A stretch of 64,000 bases of DNA from Actinoalloteichus caeruleus DSM 43889. Its GTDB lineage: Bacteria; Actinomycetota; Actinomycetes; Mycobacteriales; Pseudonocardiaceae. Below are positions 37,137 through 44,530 of this stretch, one piece after another. The notes under the pieces are model-generated. The model was given only the letters and a program-made list of their open reading frames with translations. It had not been told where the DNA came from and made no database searches. The translations under genes were made by a program, and so were the position numbers. Within the stretch, counting starts at the first letter, position 1, and every line of letters starts with the position of its first letter. The DNA is taken from the NCBI RefSeq assembly GCF_000429185.2, contig NZ_AUBJ02000001.1, positions 5,208,001-5,272,000 on the forward strand, read 5' to 3'.

Positions 37137-37223
37137 CGGTCGGTCGCCACCAGCCGCGCTCGCGGACGCCCGCTCCTGGCAGAGATCAGCGTCCGCCTGG
37201 CGCTCCGAGGGAGGACCAACCTG

Positions 37224-37475
37224 ATGACAGTAGGCCGTGACCCCTGGCTCGACGCAACCGAGGTCGGGGGCGAGACCGGTGAACGGTGGGGTTCGCGCGG
37301 TGGGGTGTTGGAAGCGATTCGCCTCGCGGTGTCGCTCCTGTCGGCGGTGGTGGGCGACTCGCCGACCACCAGGCGGGTCATCCTCCTGCTGTGCGCGATC
37401 TGCCTCGTCCTCACCTTCCCCCTGCTGGTCCTGCCGATAGAGATCGACCTGGGCTGGTTCCGCCTGCTCCGTTAG
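37224..37475 (+). CDS. Small single-pass membrane protein
   Basis: 83 residues. ATG 37224 has GGAGG 9 nt upstream. The hydrophilic N-terminal ~50 residues (RDPWLDATEVGGETGERWGSRGGVLEAIRLAVSLLSAVVGD) precede a C-terminal helix VILLLCAICLVLTFPLLVLP and a short DLGWFRLLR end. No family recognised. Its stop overlaps that of the convergent SnoaL-like gene by 4 bp. Confidence 0.55.
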   Translation: MTVGRDPWLDATEVGGETGERWGSRGGVLEAIRLAVSLLSAVVGDSPTTRRVILLLCAICLVLTFPLLVLPIEIDLGWFRLLR

Positions 37476-37903
37476 GCGGTGCTGGCTCGCCCCGACCCCG
37501 CCGGCCCCTCCGCGACGCCGAAGGGGTTGTCGATGGCGTAGCGCCAGTACCCGTCGGCCCCCCGGCGCGCCACGTCCGTCGCCGTTCCCTCGATGCGGAC
37601 GGAGCCGCCGTGCCGCGCGGTTCCGGCGATCACGAAGTCGACGATCAAGAGTGCGACGTCGTCCAGGGCGTAGACGTGGCGGGGGGAGACGGTGATGGGC
37701 AGCCCGAGTTCCAGGAACTCCGCGTTGGCCAGTCGCCGTGCCTTCCCCGTCACGGCCGTGCCGGGTTGGGGAACGAACAGCGCCCCGGGCTCGTACACCT
37801 GTTCCAGGATGTCGACGTCGCCGGTGTTGAACGCCGAGGCGAAGACCTCGGGGTGCCGTGCGGGGTCCGTCGTGAGTTGGATGTGGGTCGGAGTCTCGCT
37901 CAT
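37472..37903 (-). CDS. SnoaL-like / ketosteroid isomerase-fold protein
   Basis: 143 residues of the NTF2-like superfamily: DPARHPEVFASAFNTGDVDILEQVYEPGALFV at the start (the family's first helices and strand), VTGKARRLANAEFLELGLPI, and RRGADGYWRYAIDNPFGV at the end. Such proteins are small isomerases, cyclases or ligand-binding proteins; no catalytic assignment is possible. ATG 37903 is divergent from the HxlR regulator with only 25 bp between the starts, so the regulator probably controls it. Confidence 0.8.
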   Translation of the reverse strand: MSETPTHIQLTTDPARHPEVFASAFNTGDVDILEQVYEPGALFVPQPGTAVTGKARRLANAEFLELGLPITVSPRHVYALDDVALLIVDFVIAGTARHGGSVRIEGTATDVARRGADGYWRYAIDNPFGVAEGPAGSGRASTA

Positions 37904-37928
37904 GGAGCGGAGCCAACAGGAGGCGCAC

Positions 37929-38333
37929 GTGGGTAACCAAACGGAAACCGTGGTCAGGGCCGACGGCGGCTGGGACCGAGAGCTGGTCCCGGACGTGGCG
38001 GGGCGCACCCAGCGGCCGGACCCGGACTGCCCGGTCGAGGTCGCGCTGGCGGCCGTCTCCGGTCGCTGGACCACGCTGGTGCTACGGGAACTCCTGCACG
38101 GGCCCTGCTCCTTCACGGAACTCCGGCGCCGACTTCCCACCCTGAGCGCGAAGGTGCTGACCGAGCGGTTGGGTGAGCTCCAGGCGCGCGGCCTGGTCGG
38201 CAGGACGCGCGCCCCCGGCTTCCCGGCGCGGACCGAGTACGCGGTGACCGAGCGCGGGACAGCGCTGCGCCCACTGCTGATCAGCCTCTACCGCACCGGC
38301 CAGGCCCTCGGGGGCCTGCCCCCGCGCCGCTGA
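37929..38333 (+). CDS. HxlR-family transcriptional regulator
   Basis: 134 residues. The winged-helix core CPVEVALAAVSGRWTTLVLRELLHGPCSFTELRRRLPTLSAKVLTERLGELQARGLVGRT is the HxlR signature, starting with the Cys that serves as redox or electrophile sensor in several members. GTG 37929 has AGGAGG 5 nt upstream; the earlier ATG at 37902 lies in the divergent gene's start region. Likely controls the divergent SnoaL-like gene. Confidence 0.88.
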   Translation: MGNQTETVVRADGGWDRELVPDVAGRTQRPDPDCPVEVALAAVSGRWTTLVLRELLHGPCSFTELRRRLPTLSAKVLTERLGELQARGLVGRTRAPGFPARTEYAVTERGTALRPLLISLYRTGQALGGLPPRR

Positions 38334-38560
38334 ACCAGGTCGGTGGGACCTGTCGGCCGCGACCGAGGTGTGACGGCCCGGCCGGGTGCTCCGCTCCAGC
38401 CCGTCCCCGGAGTCACGAGGAGAGGTCAGCGCGCGCACCACGGCCGCGGTCGGGTGGATGACGTCGGCCTTCGGGCGCGGCCCGCGGATCGGTCACCCTT
38501 CCGGACGGACCTCGCGCCGATCGGGGCGGGGCGAAACCGCCCCGCCCCGGAGGTGCGGCG

Positions 38561-39094
38561 TCAGTTGCCCAGGCCGTCGTCGTGCGGGGGCTTGCCCGCT
38601 CCGCTCAGGCCGAACAGCAGCCGCTGCATGACCTGGGGGTCGAAGTCGTCCGGCTCCCCCGCCATCGCCTCGGCGGCGGGGGAGGGGCGTCGCTCCCGTT
38701 GGGGCAGGGGGACCGCCGTGCCGTTCAACCCCGTCGGCAGGGGGAGCTCACACCAGGCGAGTCGGATTCCGCCGTCGAGCGGAACGAGCCCGGTGCGCAG
38801 TTCCGACAACTGGGCCAGCACCGGGGCGTGCTCGTTGAACCGTTCGGTCTCGACCTCCACGACGAGGCAGTCACCGCGCAGGCGCAGGCGCACCGTGATG
38901 AAGCCCGCCGACTGCTGGTCGGTGTCCTCGACGGTGGCCGTGACCAGCGCGCTCATCACGCGGGACGCGTCGTCCTGCAAGGGGCGTAAGGACCACTCGG
39001 ACAGGGTGAACCGGAGAAAGAGATCGGCGAGATTCACGGCATTGGGCACTGCGAGCAGGCGGAGGTCGTCGACCTGGATGGTTTGCGAGTTCAC
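38561..39094 (-). CDS. Degenerate RsbW-like (HATPase) protein
   Basis: 177 residues. LADLFLRFTLSEWSLRPLQDDASRVMSALVTATVED aligns with the helix and N-box region of actinobacterial RsbW-type ATP-binding proteins (typically ...SELVTNAVRH), but the Mg-binding Asn is Thr and no DxGxG box is seen. LRGDCLVVEVETERF fits the next strand, and GGIRLAWCELPLP sits where the last strand of the fold lies. It may be a regulator that no longer binds ATP. GTG 39094 has AAAGGA 5 nt upstream. Family assignment is by pattern only. Confidence 0.6.
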   Translation of the reverse strand: MNSQTIQVDDLRLLAVPNAVNLADLFLRFTLSEWSLRPLQDDASRVMSALVTATVEDTDQQSAGFITVRLRLRGDCLVVEVETERFNEHAPVLAQLSELRTGLVPLDGGIRLAWCELPLPTGLNGTAVPLPQRERRPSPAAEAMAGEPDDFDPQVMQRLLFGLSGAGKPPHDDGLGN

Positions 39095-39531
39095 CAGGAT
39101 CCTTTCTGCTTCCGCGTTCCGCGCGAGACGTCACGAGGCACCGGCGAGTCCGTATCTTGCCAACTCGAGCCGACGTCGGGTCTGGGCGGGTTCCCCTGAC
39201 GCGGCTTTCCGTCGCTTCGACGTCATCCCAGGTGCCGAGCGTGGCAGCACGGGAAACGCGTGCACCGGAGCTTCCACTGTGGAAACTACCTGGTGGCACC
39301 AGGGTCGCCCAGTGGTGGGGCACCCGGTCGCCGCCGGCAGCGTTCTGACGCTCGGTAACCGCCGAACGGGTGCCGCCCCGTCGGACGATCGCCGCGCTCC
39401 CGTCGGCGGGGGCGCGACGCGTCCATCCTGCCCGCGATGGTCACCGGCCGATTCCGCCGTTCTCCGGGCCGAACCGCCGGGAATCGCGCAAACTCCGGGT
39501 ACGGCGCCCGCCGGGGTGCTAATTTGGTCGA
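39095..39531. other. Divergent intergenic region before the TetR gene
   Basis: 437 bp without a supported gene. It contains TTCCAC-T-GTGGAA (39272-39284), a perfect 6-1-6 inverted repeat that could be an operator for the minus-strand gene. Confidence 0.45.
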
Positions 39532-39540
39532 GTGACCAAA
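39523..39540. promoter_or_regulatory. TetR autoregulatory operator candidate
   Basis: TTTGGTC-GAGT-GACCAAA, perfect 7-bp arms, overlaps the GTG start codon (39532-39534) of the TetR gene. Binding here would block transcription or translation initiation directly. Confidence 0.6.
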
Positions 39541-40140
39541 ACAGTCGATCGACCAGGTCCCGGGCGAGGTGAACGACGCCGTGAGCAGCTGGTGGCGGTC
39601 GGCGTCGACCTGCTGGCGGAGGGCGGATGGCCCGCCGTGACCACCCGTGCGGTCGCCGAGCGGGCGACCGCGAACGTCGGGCTGATCCACTACCACTTCG
39701 GAGGTGTCGGCAACCTGCACCGCGCGATAGCCGAACGCGCGGGTGACCTCGTGATCAACCCGGTCATCGACGAGCTGTTGGAGGCCTCCGACGAACAGGC
39801 CGCCCTGGACACGCTGCGTGGTCTGCTGCCGAGTTCCGGGAGCACGCGGGCGAGCCGGCTCGCGGTCGAACTCGTTGTCGGAGCGATGCGGGACAGCAAC
39901 CTCGGTGCCGTGATGCGGGACCAGATGCGCCAGTCGAGGGCGCAGGCCGCCGACCGGCTGGCCACGCTCCGACCGCACTGGTCGGCGAGCCGCTGCGCCG
40001 GTGTCGCCACCCTGGTGGTGGCGCTGCTCGACGGGCTGATGCTGCACCTGGTGCTCGACGAGGACCTGCCCACCGAGGAGGCCCTCGCCGCCATCGAGGA
40101 ACTCGTGGGCGACCGCGACGACACGCCGGTCCCCTCCTGA
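39532..40140 (+). CDS. TetR-family transcriptional regulator
   Basis: 202 residues. The N-terminal helix-turn-helix is typical: GERRREQLVAVGVDLLAEGGWPAVTTRAVAERATANVGLIHYHFGGVGNLHRAIAERAG. The C-terminal ligand domain is unassigned. The GTG start has no good Shine-Dalgarno sequence and lies inside a palindrome, suggesting a leaderless, self-repressed gene. No metabolic gene is immediately adjacent, so targets beyond itself are unknown. Confidence 0.88.
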   Translation: MTKTVDRPGPGRGERRREQLVAVGVDLLAEGGWPAVTTRAVAERATANVGLIHYHFGGVGNLHRAIAERAGDLVINPVIDELLEASDEQAALDTLRGLLPSSGSTRASRLAVELVVGAMRDSNLGAVMRDQMRQSRAQAADRLATLRPHWSASRCAGVATLVVALLDGLMLHLVLDEDLPTEEALAAIEELVGDRDDTPVPS

Positions 40141-40779
40141 GCCTGGCGACCCGCCTCCTCCGTGAGCGGATGGTCCCGGGCTCGGCCCTCCCCGCCGGTG
40201 GGGACGCGGGCTGGGCCGGTGGTGGGTGTCGGGACGCCGACGAGGACCTCGTCCCCCAGGGCCGCCGCTCCTGGGCGCTCGTGCGGTCCCGACTGGCGTA
40301 CCCGGGCGGGCGAGAGCGGGCTGGGGAGCGCCCTCGGGTCTCCGTGCCGGGGTCAGCTGCCGAGCCGGGCGGGGCGGCGGTGGTTGGCCGTCGGCGCGGG
40401 AACGTCTCGTCGTTCTCCTGCCGGGGGAACGCCTCGCTCCCGCCCGTGCACCGGCTCGCTCGCGCAGCGTCCGCCGGCCTCCCTCGGCCCGGGAGGAGGC
40501 AAGCCGCCACCGTCACGTCAGCTTCGGTGGGGCGCCGCGCGCCCCCGTGGGTCCCGGGGACAGCTCGATGGCGGAATCGGACCGCTCTCCTGGCGCGACC
40601 CCATCCCTGGGTGAGGTGAGCCGCCGGCCGCGGTCCGCCAGCGTGGAGTTGGTCGAGGAGACGTGCCGTCTCGCGGGTCTGGGGTCTCCCGAAAACCGCG
40701 AGGGGGAACTAGGACGTGTCGCCCGCACACGACGAAGCGCGGTGGGGGATGCCCGCCACCGCGCTCGTTGGTCTCGTTG
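40141..40779. other. Intergenic region between TetR gene and tRNA-Arg
   Basis: 639 bp of GC-rich sequence with only spurious frames. One of them (40226-40903) runs through the tRNA and is an artefact. No other feature seen. Confidence 0.55.
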
Positions 40780-40852
40780 CGCCCTCGACAGGATTCGAAC
40801 CTGTGACACCTGCCTCCGGAGGGCAGTGCTCTATCCACTGAGCTACGAGGGC
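40780..40852 (-). tRNA. tRNA-Arg (anticodon CCG)
   Basis: The minus strand folds as a complete 73-nt cloverleaf: acceptor GCCCTCG/CGAGGGC, D-arm GCTC-AGTGGATA-GAGC, anticodon arm CTGCC with loop CTCCGGA (anticodon CCG, reading CGG), and T-arm ACAGG-TTCGAAT-CCTGT, with discriminator G. CCA is not encoded. Confidence 0.96.
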
Positions 40853-41014
40853 TCACCATCGTCGGTTTCGGGATTCCCCTCGCCGGCGACGGGGAAAGCT
40901 TAGCGCATCCCGATCGGGGGTTCGCGCGCCCCCCCTTGGTTGACGCCTGAACGAGTTCACCTCCTCGTTCTCCCAGGCCAGGGGAGCGCGCGATTGCGGA
41001 CTTGTACTCATGCG

Positions 41015-41028
41015 CATATCGCTATATG
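41015..41028. promoter_or_regulatory. ArsR/SmtB-type operator candidate before the cation efflux gene
   Basis: CATAT-CGCT-ATATG, a perfect inverted repeat, lies 22 bp before the efflux gene start in an otherwise GC-rich region. It resembles operators of metal-sensing ArsR-family repressors. No arsR-like gene is adjacent, so the repressor would be encoded elsewhere. Confidence 0.5.
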
Positions 41029-41049
41029 TTCGCTCCGGGAGGCGACGAG

Positions 41050-42039
41050 ATGACAGCGGACAACGGCGGTCGTTCCGACGAGGGGCACCGGGGGCACGGA
41101 CACGGGCACGGACACGGGCACGGGCACGGCATCACCGCGGCCGACGCGGTGAGCGCGTCCGGGAGGCATGTGCGGCGGATGGTGGCCGCGTTGTGCGTGC
41201 TCGTCACCTTCCTCGTCGTGGAGGTCGTGGTCGCCCTCGCCACCGGCTCCCTCGCGTTGCTCTCGGACGCCGGCCACATGCTGACCGACGTCCTCGGCAT
41301 CGGGATGGCCCTCGCCGCGATCACCGCCGCCCGCCGAGCCGCGCGCCGCGCCTCCGGGACGCGCCGCACCTTCGGCCTCTACCGGCTGGAGGTGCTCGCG
41401 GCCCTGGCCAACGCCCTGCTGCTCTTCGCGGTCGCCGGCTTCATCCTGTACGAGGCCGCCCACCGCTTCACGGATCCGCCGGAGGTCGAGGGCGGTCCGG
41501 TCATGATCGCCGCCGCCGCCGGACTGGTCGCCAACCTCGTCGCCTTCGCCCTGCTGCGACAGGGCGCGGCCGAGAGCATCAACGTGCGGGGCGCCTACCT
41601 GGAGGTGCTGGCCGACACGCTGGCCTCGGTCGGAGTGCTCATCGGCGCCGCCGTCACGCTGCTCTTCGGCTGGCGGTACGCCGACCCGCTCGTGGCCGTC
41701 GCCATCGCGGCCTTCGTCATCCCCCGGACCGCACGGCTCGCGGGCCAGGCCCTGCGCATCCTCGTGCAGGAAGCGCCCGCCGAGGTCGACGTGCGCCAGC
41801 TCAGGCGGGACCTCGTCGGTCTCCCGGCCGTGGTCGGCGTGCACGACCTCCACGTCTGGACCCTCACCTCCGGCATGGAGGTCCTCCAGGCGCACCTGAC
41901 GATCGAGACCGACGGCGACACCGGGACCGTGCTGGGCGAGGCCCAACGGATGCTCGCGGAGAAGTACGGCATCCACCACGCCACCCTCCAGGTGGAGCCC
42001 GCCCACCTCCCGATGAGCTGCCGCGAGTTGAGCTGGTGA
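41050..42039 (+). CDS. Cation diffusion facilitator (CzcD/ZitB-like metal exporter)
   Basis: 329 residues with six transmembrane helices. It exports divalent metal (usually Zn) in exchange for H+. An N-terminal HGHGHGHGHG tract is a metal buffer. TM2 carries SDAGHMLTD with the HxxxD site; TM5 has YLEVLADTLASVG, where the usual His of the second HxxxD is Glu. The C-terminal cytosolic domain (VHDLHVWTLTSGMEVLQAHL...KYGIHHATLQVE) is complete. ATG 41050 has GGGAGG 7 nt upstream; the frame from 41002 starts inside the promoter palindrome. Confidence 0.92.
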   Translation: MTADNGGRSDEGHRGHGHGHGHGHGHGITAADAVSASGRHVRRMVAALCVLVTFLVVEVVVALATGSLALLSDAGHMLTDVLGIGMALAAITAARRAARRASGTRRTFGLYRLEVLAALANALLLFAVAGFILYEAAHRFTDPPEVEGGPVMIAAAAGLVANLVAFALLRQGAAESINVRGAYLEVLADTLASVGVLIGAAVTLLFGWRYADPLVAVAIAAFVIPRTARLAGQALRILVQEAPAEVDVRQLRRDLVGLPAVVGVHDLHVWTLTSGMEVLQAHLTIETDGDTGTVLGEAQRMLAEKYGIHHATLQVEPAHLPMSCRELSW

Positions 42040-42500
42040 ACCGTTCGGCCCGAGACGGGGCACCGGGCGGACCACCACTGGTCTGACCAGCCGTCGCGCA
42101 CCGTCCGGAGGTGGGGGCGCCGACAAACCCGGGCGCGCCCCGACCTCCCGGGGGCAGCCGGCGGTGGTGGCGGGACGATCAGCGCGCCGGCGGTCGCACC
42201 GGCACGGGTGGAGGGCGGCGGCCGAGCCCCCGGGAGGTCGGAACGGGAGAGGGCCACGAACCCCCGCCGGGGCGGCCCGGGACGGCGGGGGCGACCTGGC
42301 GCACCGCCGCCGAGGAGCGCGCGGGCGCGTCGCCGGTCAGTCGCCCGCCTCGGCGGGCGCGTCGCCGGGGGTGGTGGCGGTCGGTACGCCAGCACGAGCG
42401 CACCGACGGCCCGAGCGCGGTGGGGGTACGAACACACCCCGGCACCCGGCAGGGTCGGGCTCCCGACCAGTACCCGCCCTCGCGGCGCCGGTGGGGTCGG
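42040..42500. other. Convergent intergenic region with hairpin
   Basis: 461 bp without a supported gene between two convergent genes. It holds a CGCCCGC-CTCG-GCGGGCG hairpin (42342-42359) and two copies of GGGCGCGTCGCCGG on either side of it. Probable bidirectional termination region. Confidence 0.5.
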
Positions 42501-43250
42501 TCAGTTGTCGAAGGGCAGCGGCTCGGCCCCGCGCTCCCGCAGCATGCCCACCATCTTCGCGCTCTCCGCGGTCTGGTGCTGCAACATGTTCGACGCGAGG
42601 TTGCGCACCTGCACCCGACCGGCGCGCTCCGCCGCGTAGGTGGCCATCTCGACACCGCCCTCGTGGTGGCGGAGCATCAGCTGGAGGAACAGGACGTCGA
42701 GTTCCTCGCCCCGAGCCGCCCGCAGCTCGGCCAGCTCCTCCTCGCTGGCCATGCCCGGCATGATCGCCGGAGCACCGTTCTCGTCCTGGGGCACGGCGCC
42801 GTGGTGCTGGTGGCCCTCCGGGCCGGTCATCCAGTTCATGTAGCCGTCCACGGGTGTCAGCGAACGGTCCCAGATGTTCAGCCAGCCCTGCATCCAGCCG
42901 ATCTGCTCGCGCTGGTTGGTGTCGATGTCGAAGGCCAGCTGGGAGATCGACGGGTCCTCCCCGTTCACCCGGTACAGGGTCGCCATCGTCGTCGCCTGGC
43001 GGTGGTGGATCGTCATGTCCTGCGCGAAGCCGACGTCCACGGACTCCGCCGACGGGGCCGCCGAACCGCCGGCCCCCGGCAGCCCGACCAGCATGCCGCC
43101 GGCGGCGCCGAGGAGCAGCAGCGCCAGCACCGCGCCCACGAGGGTCACCGCCCGTATCCACGGCGGCCCACCGGAGCCGACCCCCGGGGGCGGCGAACCG
43201 TCGCTCTTCTCGGCGCTCCCGCTCCGCGCCCTCGGGTGCCTCGTCACCAC
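42501..43250 (-). CDS. DUF305 family membrane-anchored protein
   Basis: 249 residues. A transmembrane helix near residues 33-58 (IRAVTLVGAVLALLLLGAAGGMLVG) precedes a four-helix DUF305 domain with VDVGFAQDMTIHHRQATTMA near its start and LQLMLRHHEGGVEMATYA near its end, the paired His motifs of this family. Ferritin-like metal binding is suspected for the family. GTG 43250 has GAGGG upstream. It lies 14 bp after the DUF3105 gene, as a two-gene operon. Confidence 0.88.
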   Translation of the reverse strand: MVTRHPRARSGSAEKSDGSPPPGVGSGGPPWIRAVTLVGAVLALLLLGAAGGMLVGLPGAGGSAAPSAESVDVGFAQDMTIHHRQATTMATLYRVNGEDPSISQLAFDIDTNQREQIGWMQGWLNIWDRSLTPVDGYMNWMTGPEGHQHHGAVPQDENGAPAIMPGMASEEELAELRAARGEELDVLFLQLMLRHHEGGVEMATYAAERAGRVQVRNLASNMLQHQTAESAKMVGMLRERGAEPLPFDN

Positions 43251-43264
43251 GTGGCCCTCAGCCC

Positions 43265-44164
43265 TCAGTCGTTGGTGTCGCCCTCGTCGGATGCGTCAGC
43301 GCCCTCGTCGGACTCGGGGGCCTCCGACTCATCCGTGGCCGGGTCCTCCTCGCCCTCCGGCTGCTCGCTCGCCTCCGGGGCGCCCGAGGGGTCGAGCATC
43401 TCGTCACCGGGACCGGTGTAGCCGCCGAAGTCCTCCGGGTTCGCCGACATCGGCATGGCGTCCGGTCCGGGCTCGCTCGGGTCGAAGGGCGGCGGGTTGT
43501 CCACGTCGAAGCGGGCCGGGTTCGGCATGCAGGTGGCACCGATCTCGGGGTAGACGTAGGCGTTGAGCTGGAGGGCCGTGATGAACTGGTCGATCCGCTC
43601 GTCGTCGGCGCTGTCGACCTTCAACCGGTGGCCCCATGCCTGGAGCGAGATCGGGCTGTCGAGGTCGGGGTAGGGCGACATCATCATCGCCGGCTCACCG
43701 ATGACCTTGTTCCGCAGCGTCTCCAGGTCCTCGCCCTGGATCTGGTCCTCGTTGTAGGCGATCCAGACGGCGCCGTGCTCCAGCGAGTGGACCATGTTCT
43801 CGTTCCGCACCGGGACGTCGTAGACCACGCCGTTGCAGCCAGCCCACACCTCGTCGTGCGGTCCGCCGTTGGGCGGGAACTCCTCGTAGGCCACCCGCTG
43901 CGGAGCGACCACGTGCAACTGGCCCGCGTACTCCTCGCTGGTGACGCCCTCGATGTCCAGGGCCGGGTTCTGGTTCTCCTCCGAGGGCGTGAAGGCGCGG
44001 ATGTCGGCGGTGGCCTCGTACTGCGTGTAGACGTAGGTGAAGATGCCGCCGGCGAAGAGCACCAGCACCGCCACGGCGGCCAGGGTGCCCCAGGGCTTCG
44101 ACTTCTTCACGGCCGTCGCCGCGCGGGCGTTGCGTACCGCTTTGGAGCTCTTTCCGCTCGCCAT
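43265..44164 (-). CDS. DUF3105 family membrane-anchored protein
   Basis: 299 residues. A basic N-terminus and one helix (WGTLAAVAVLVLFAGGIFTYVYT) anchor an extracytoplasmic DUF3105 domain with YEEFPPNGGPHDEVWAGCNGVVYDVPV, ENMVHSLEHGAVWIAYN and a MMSPYPDLDSPISLQAWG segment. The C-terminal ~60 residues are acidic and disordered. Function unknown; its common pairing with DUF305 is conserved here. Confidence 0.88.
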   Translation of the reverse strand: MASGKSSKAVRNARAATAVKKSKPWGTLAAVAVLVLFAGGIFTYVYTQYEATADIRAFTPSEENQNPALDIEGVTSEEYAGQLHVVAPQRVAYEEFPPNGGPHDEVWAGCNGVVYDVPVRNENMVHSLEHGAVWIAYNEDQIQGEDLETLRNKVIGEPAMMMSPYPDLDSPISLQAWGHRLKVDSADDERIDQFITALQLNAYVYPEIGATCMPNPARFDVDNPPPFDPSEPGPDAMPMSANPEDFGGYTGPGDEMLDPSGAPEASEQPEGEEDPATDESEAPESDEGADASDEGDTND

Positions 44165-44443
44165 GCCTGTCGGACCTCGTCTCCGTGACTACCGCACTCC
44201 GCACCTGACGGCGGACAGTCTATGAGCCGCGAGCGGAATTCGGTACGTGTGGTCGGCCTCTCGTTCACCCAGAGTCAGACCGGGATGGCGGACGGTGCCG
44301 ACCCCTCGCGGGGGTCGCCGACCCCGCCCCGGCCGGGCGTGTGCGCGGTGTCCGCACCCGGCGGTGAAGCGGGTGTGGGTACCGGGTGGGGGCACTCGAC
44401 GTGAGCGAACACGCGCGGTGGGCCACCCACGGGGCGGCCAAGC

Positions 44444-44476
44444 CGCACCGCGTCCCAGCAGGCGGGACGCGGTGCG
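44444..44476. other. 13-bp perfect hairpin upstream of argS
   Basis: CGCACCGCGTCCC pairs perfectly with GGGACGCGGTGCG around AGCAGGC, about 55 bp before the argS start and upstream of its presumed promoter. It could terminate an unseen transcript or be a regulatory site. Confidence 0.6.
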
Positions 44477-44517
44477 CCCACCGGACAACCCGCTCGTTTG
44501 TCGTGGTGGCGGCTGCC

Positions 44518-44523
44518 TAGACT
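44518..44523 (+). promoter_or_regulatory. Candidate -10 element of argS (leaderless start)
   Basis: TAGACT lies 7 nt before the GTG at 44531, and no Shine-Dalgarno sequence precedes it. This supports leaderless transcription of the argS-thrB operon; the -35 is unclear. Confidence 0.45.
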
Positions 44524-44530
44524 TTCCCGG

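Larger units (their letters stand above)
36066..37223. other. 1.16-kb stretch without a convincing gene
   Basis: The left ~700 bp is GC-rich and holds only Arg/Gly/Pro-rich spurious frames. From about 36,750 the sequence is AT-richer and carries two inverted repeats and a hairpin listed separately, suggesting promoters or small RNAs. Nothing else is recognisable. Confidence 0.5.
44165..44530. other. Divergent region upstream of argS
   Basis: 366 bp without a gene. It holds CGACCCC-TCGCG-GGGGTCG (about 44299-44317) and the 13-bp hairpin listed next, then the argS -10-like element. Confidence 0.5.

Noticed and set aside
40226-40903. 225-codon frame covering the tRNA-Arg
   Set aside because: The RIRTCDTCLRRAVLYPLSYEG ending is the translated antisense of a tRNA, a well-known false gene type.
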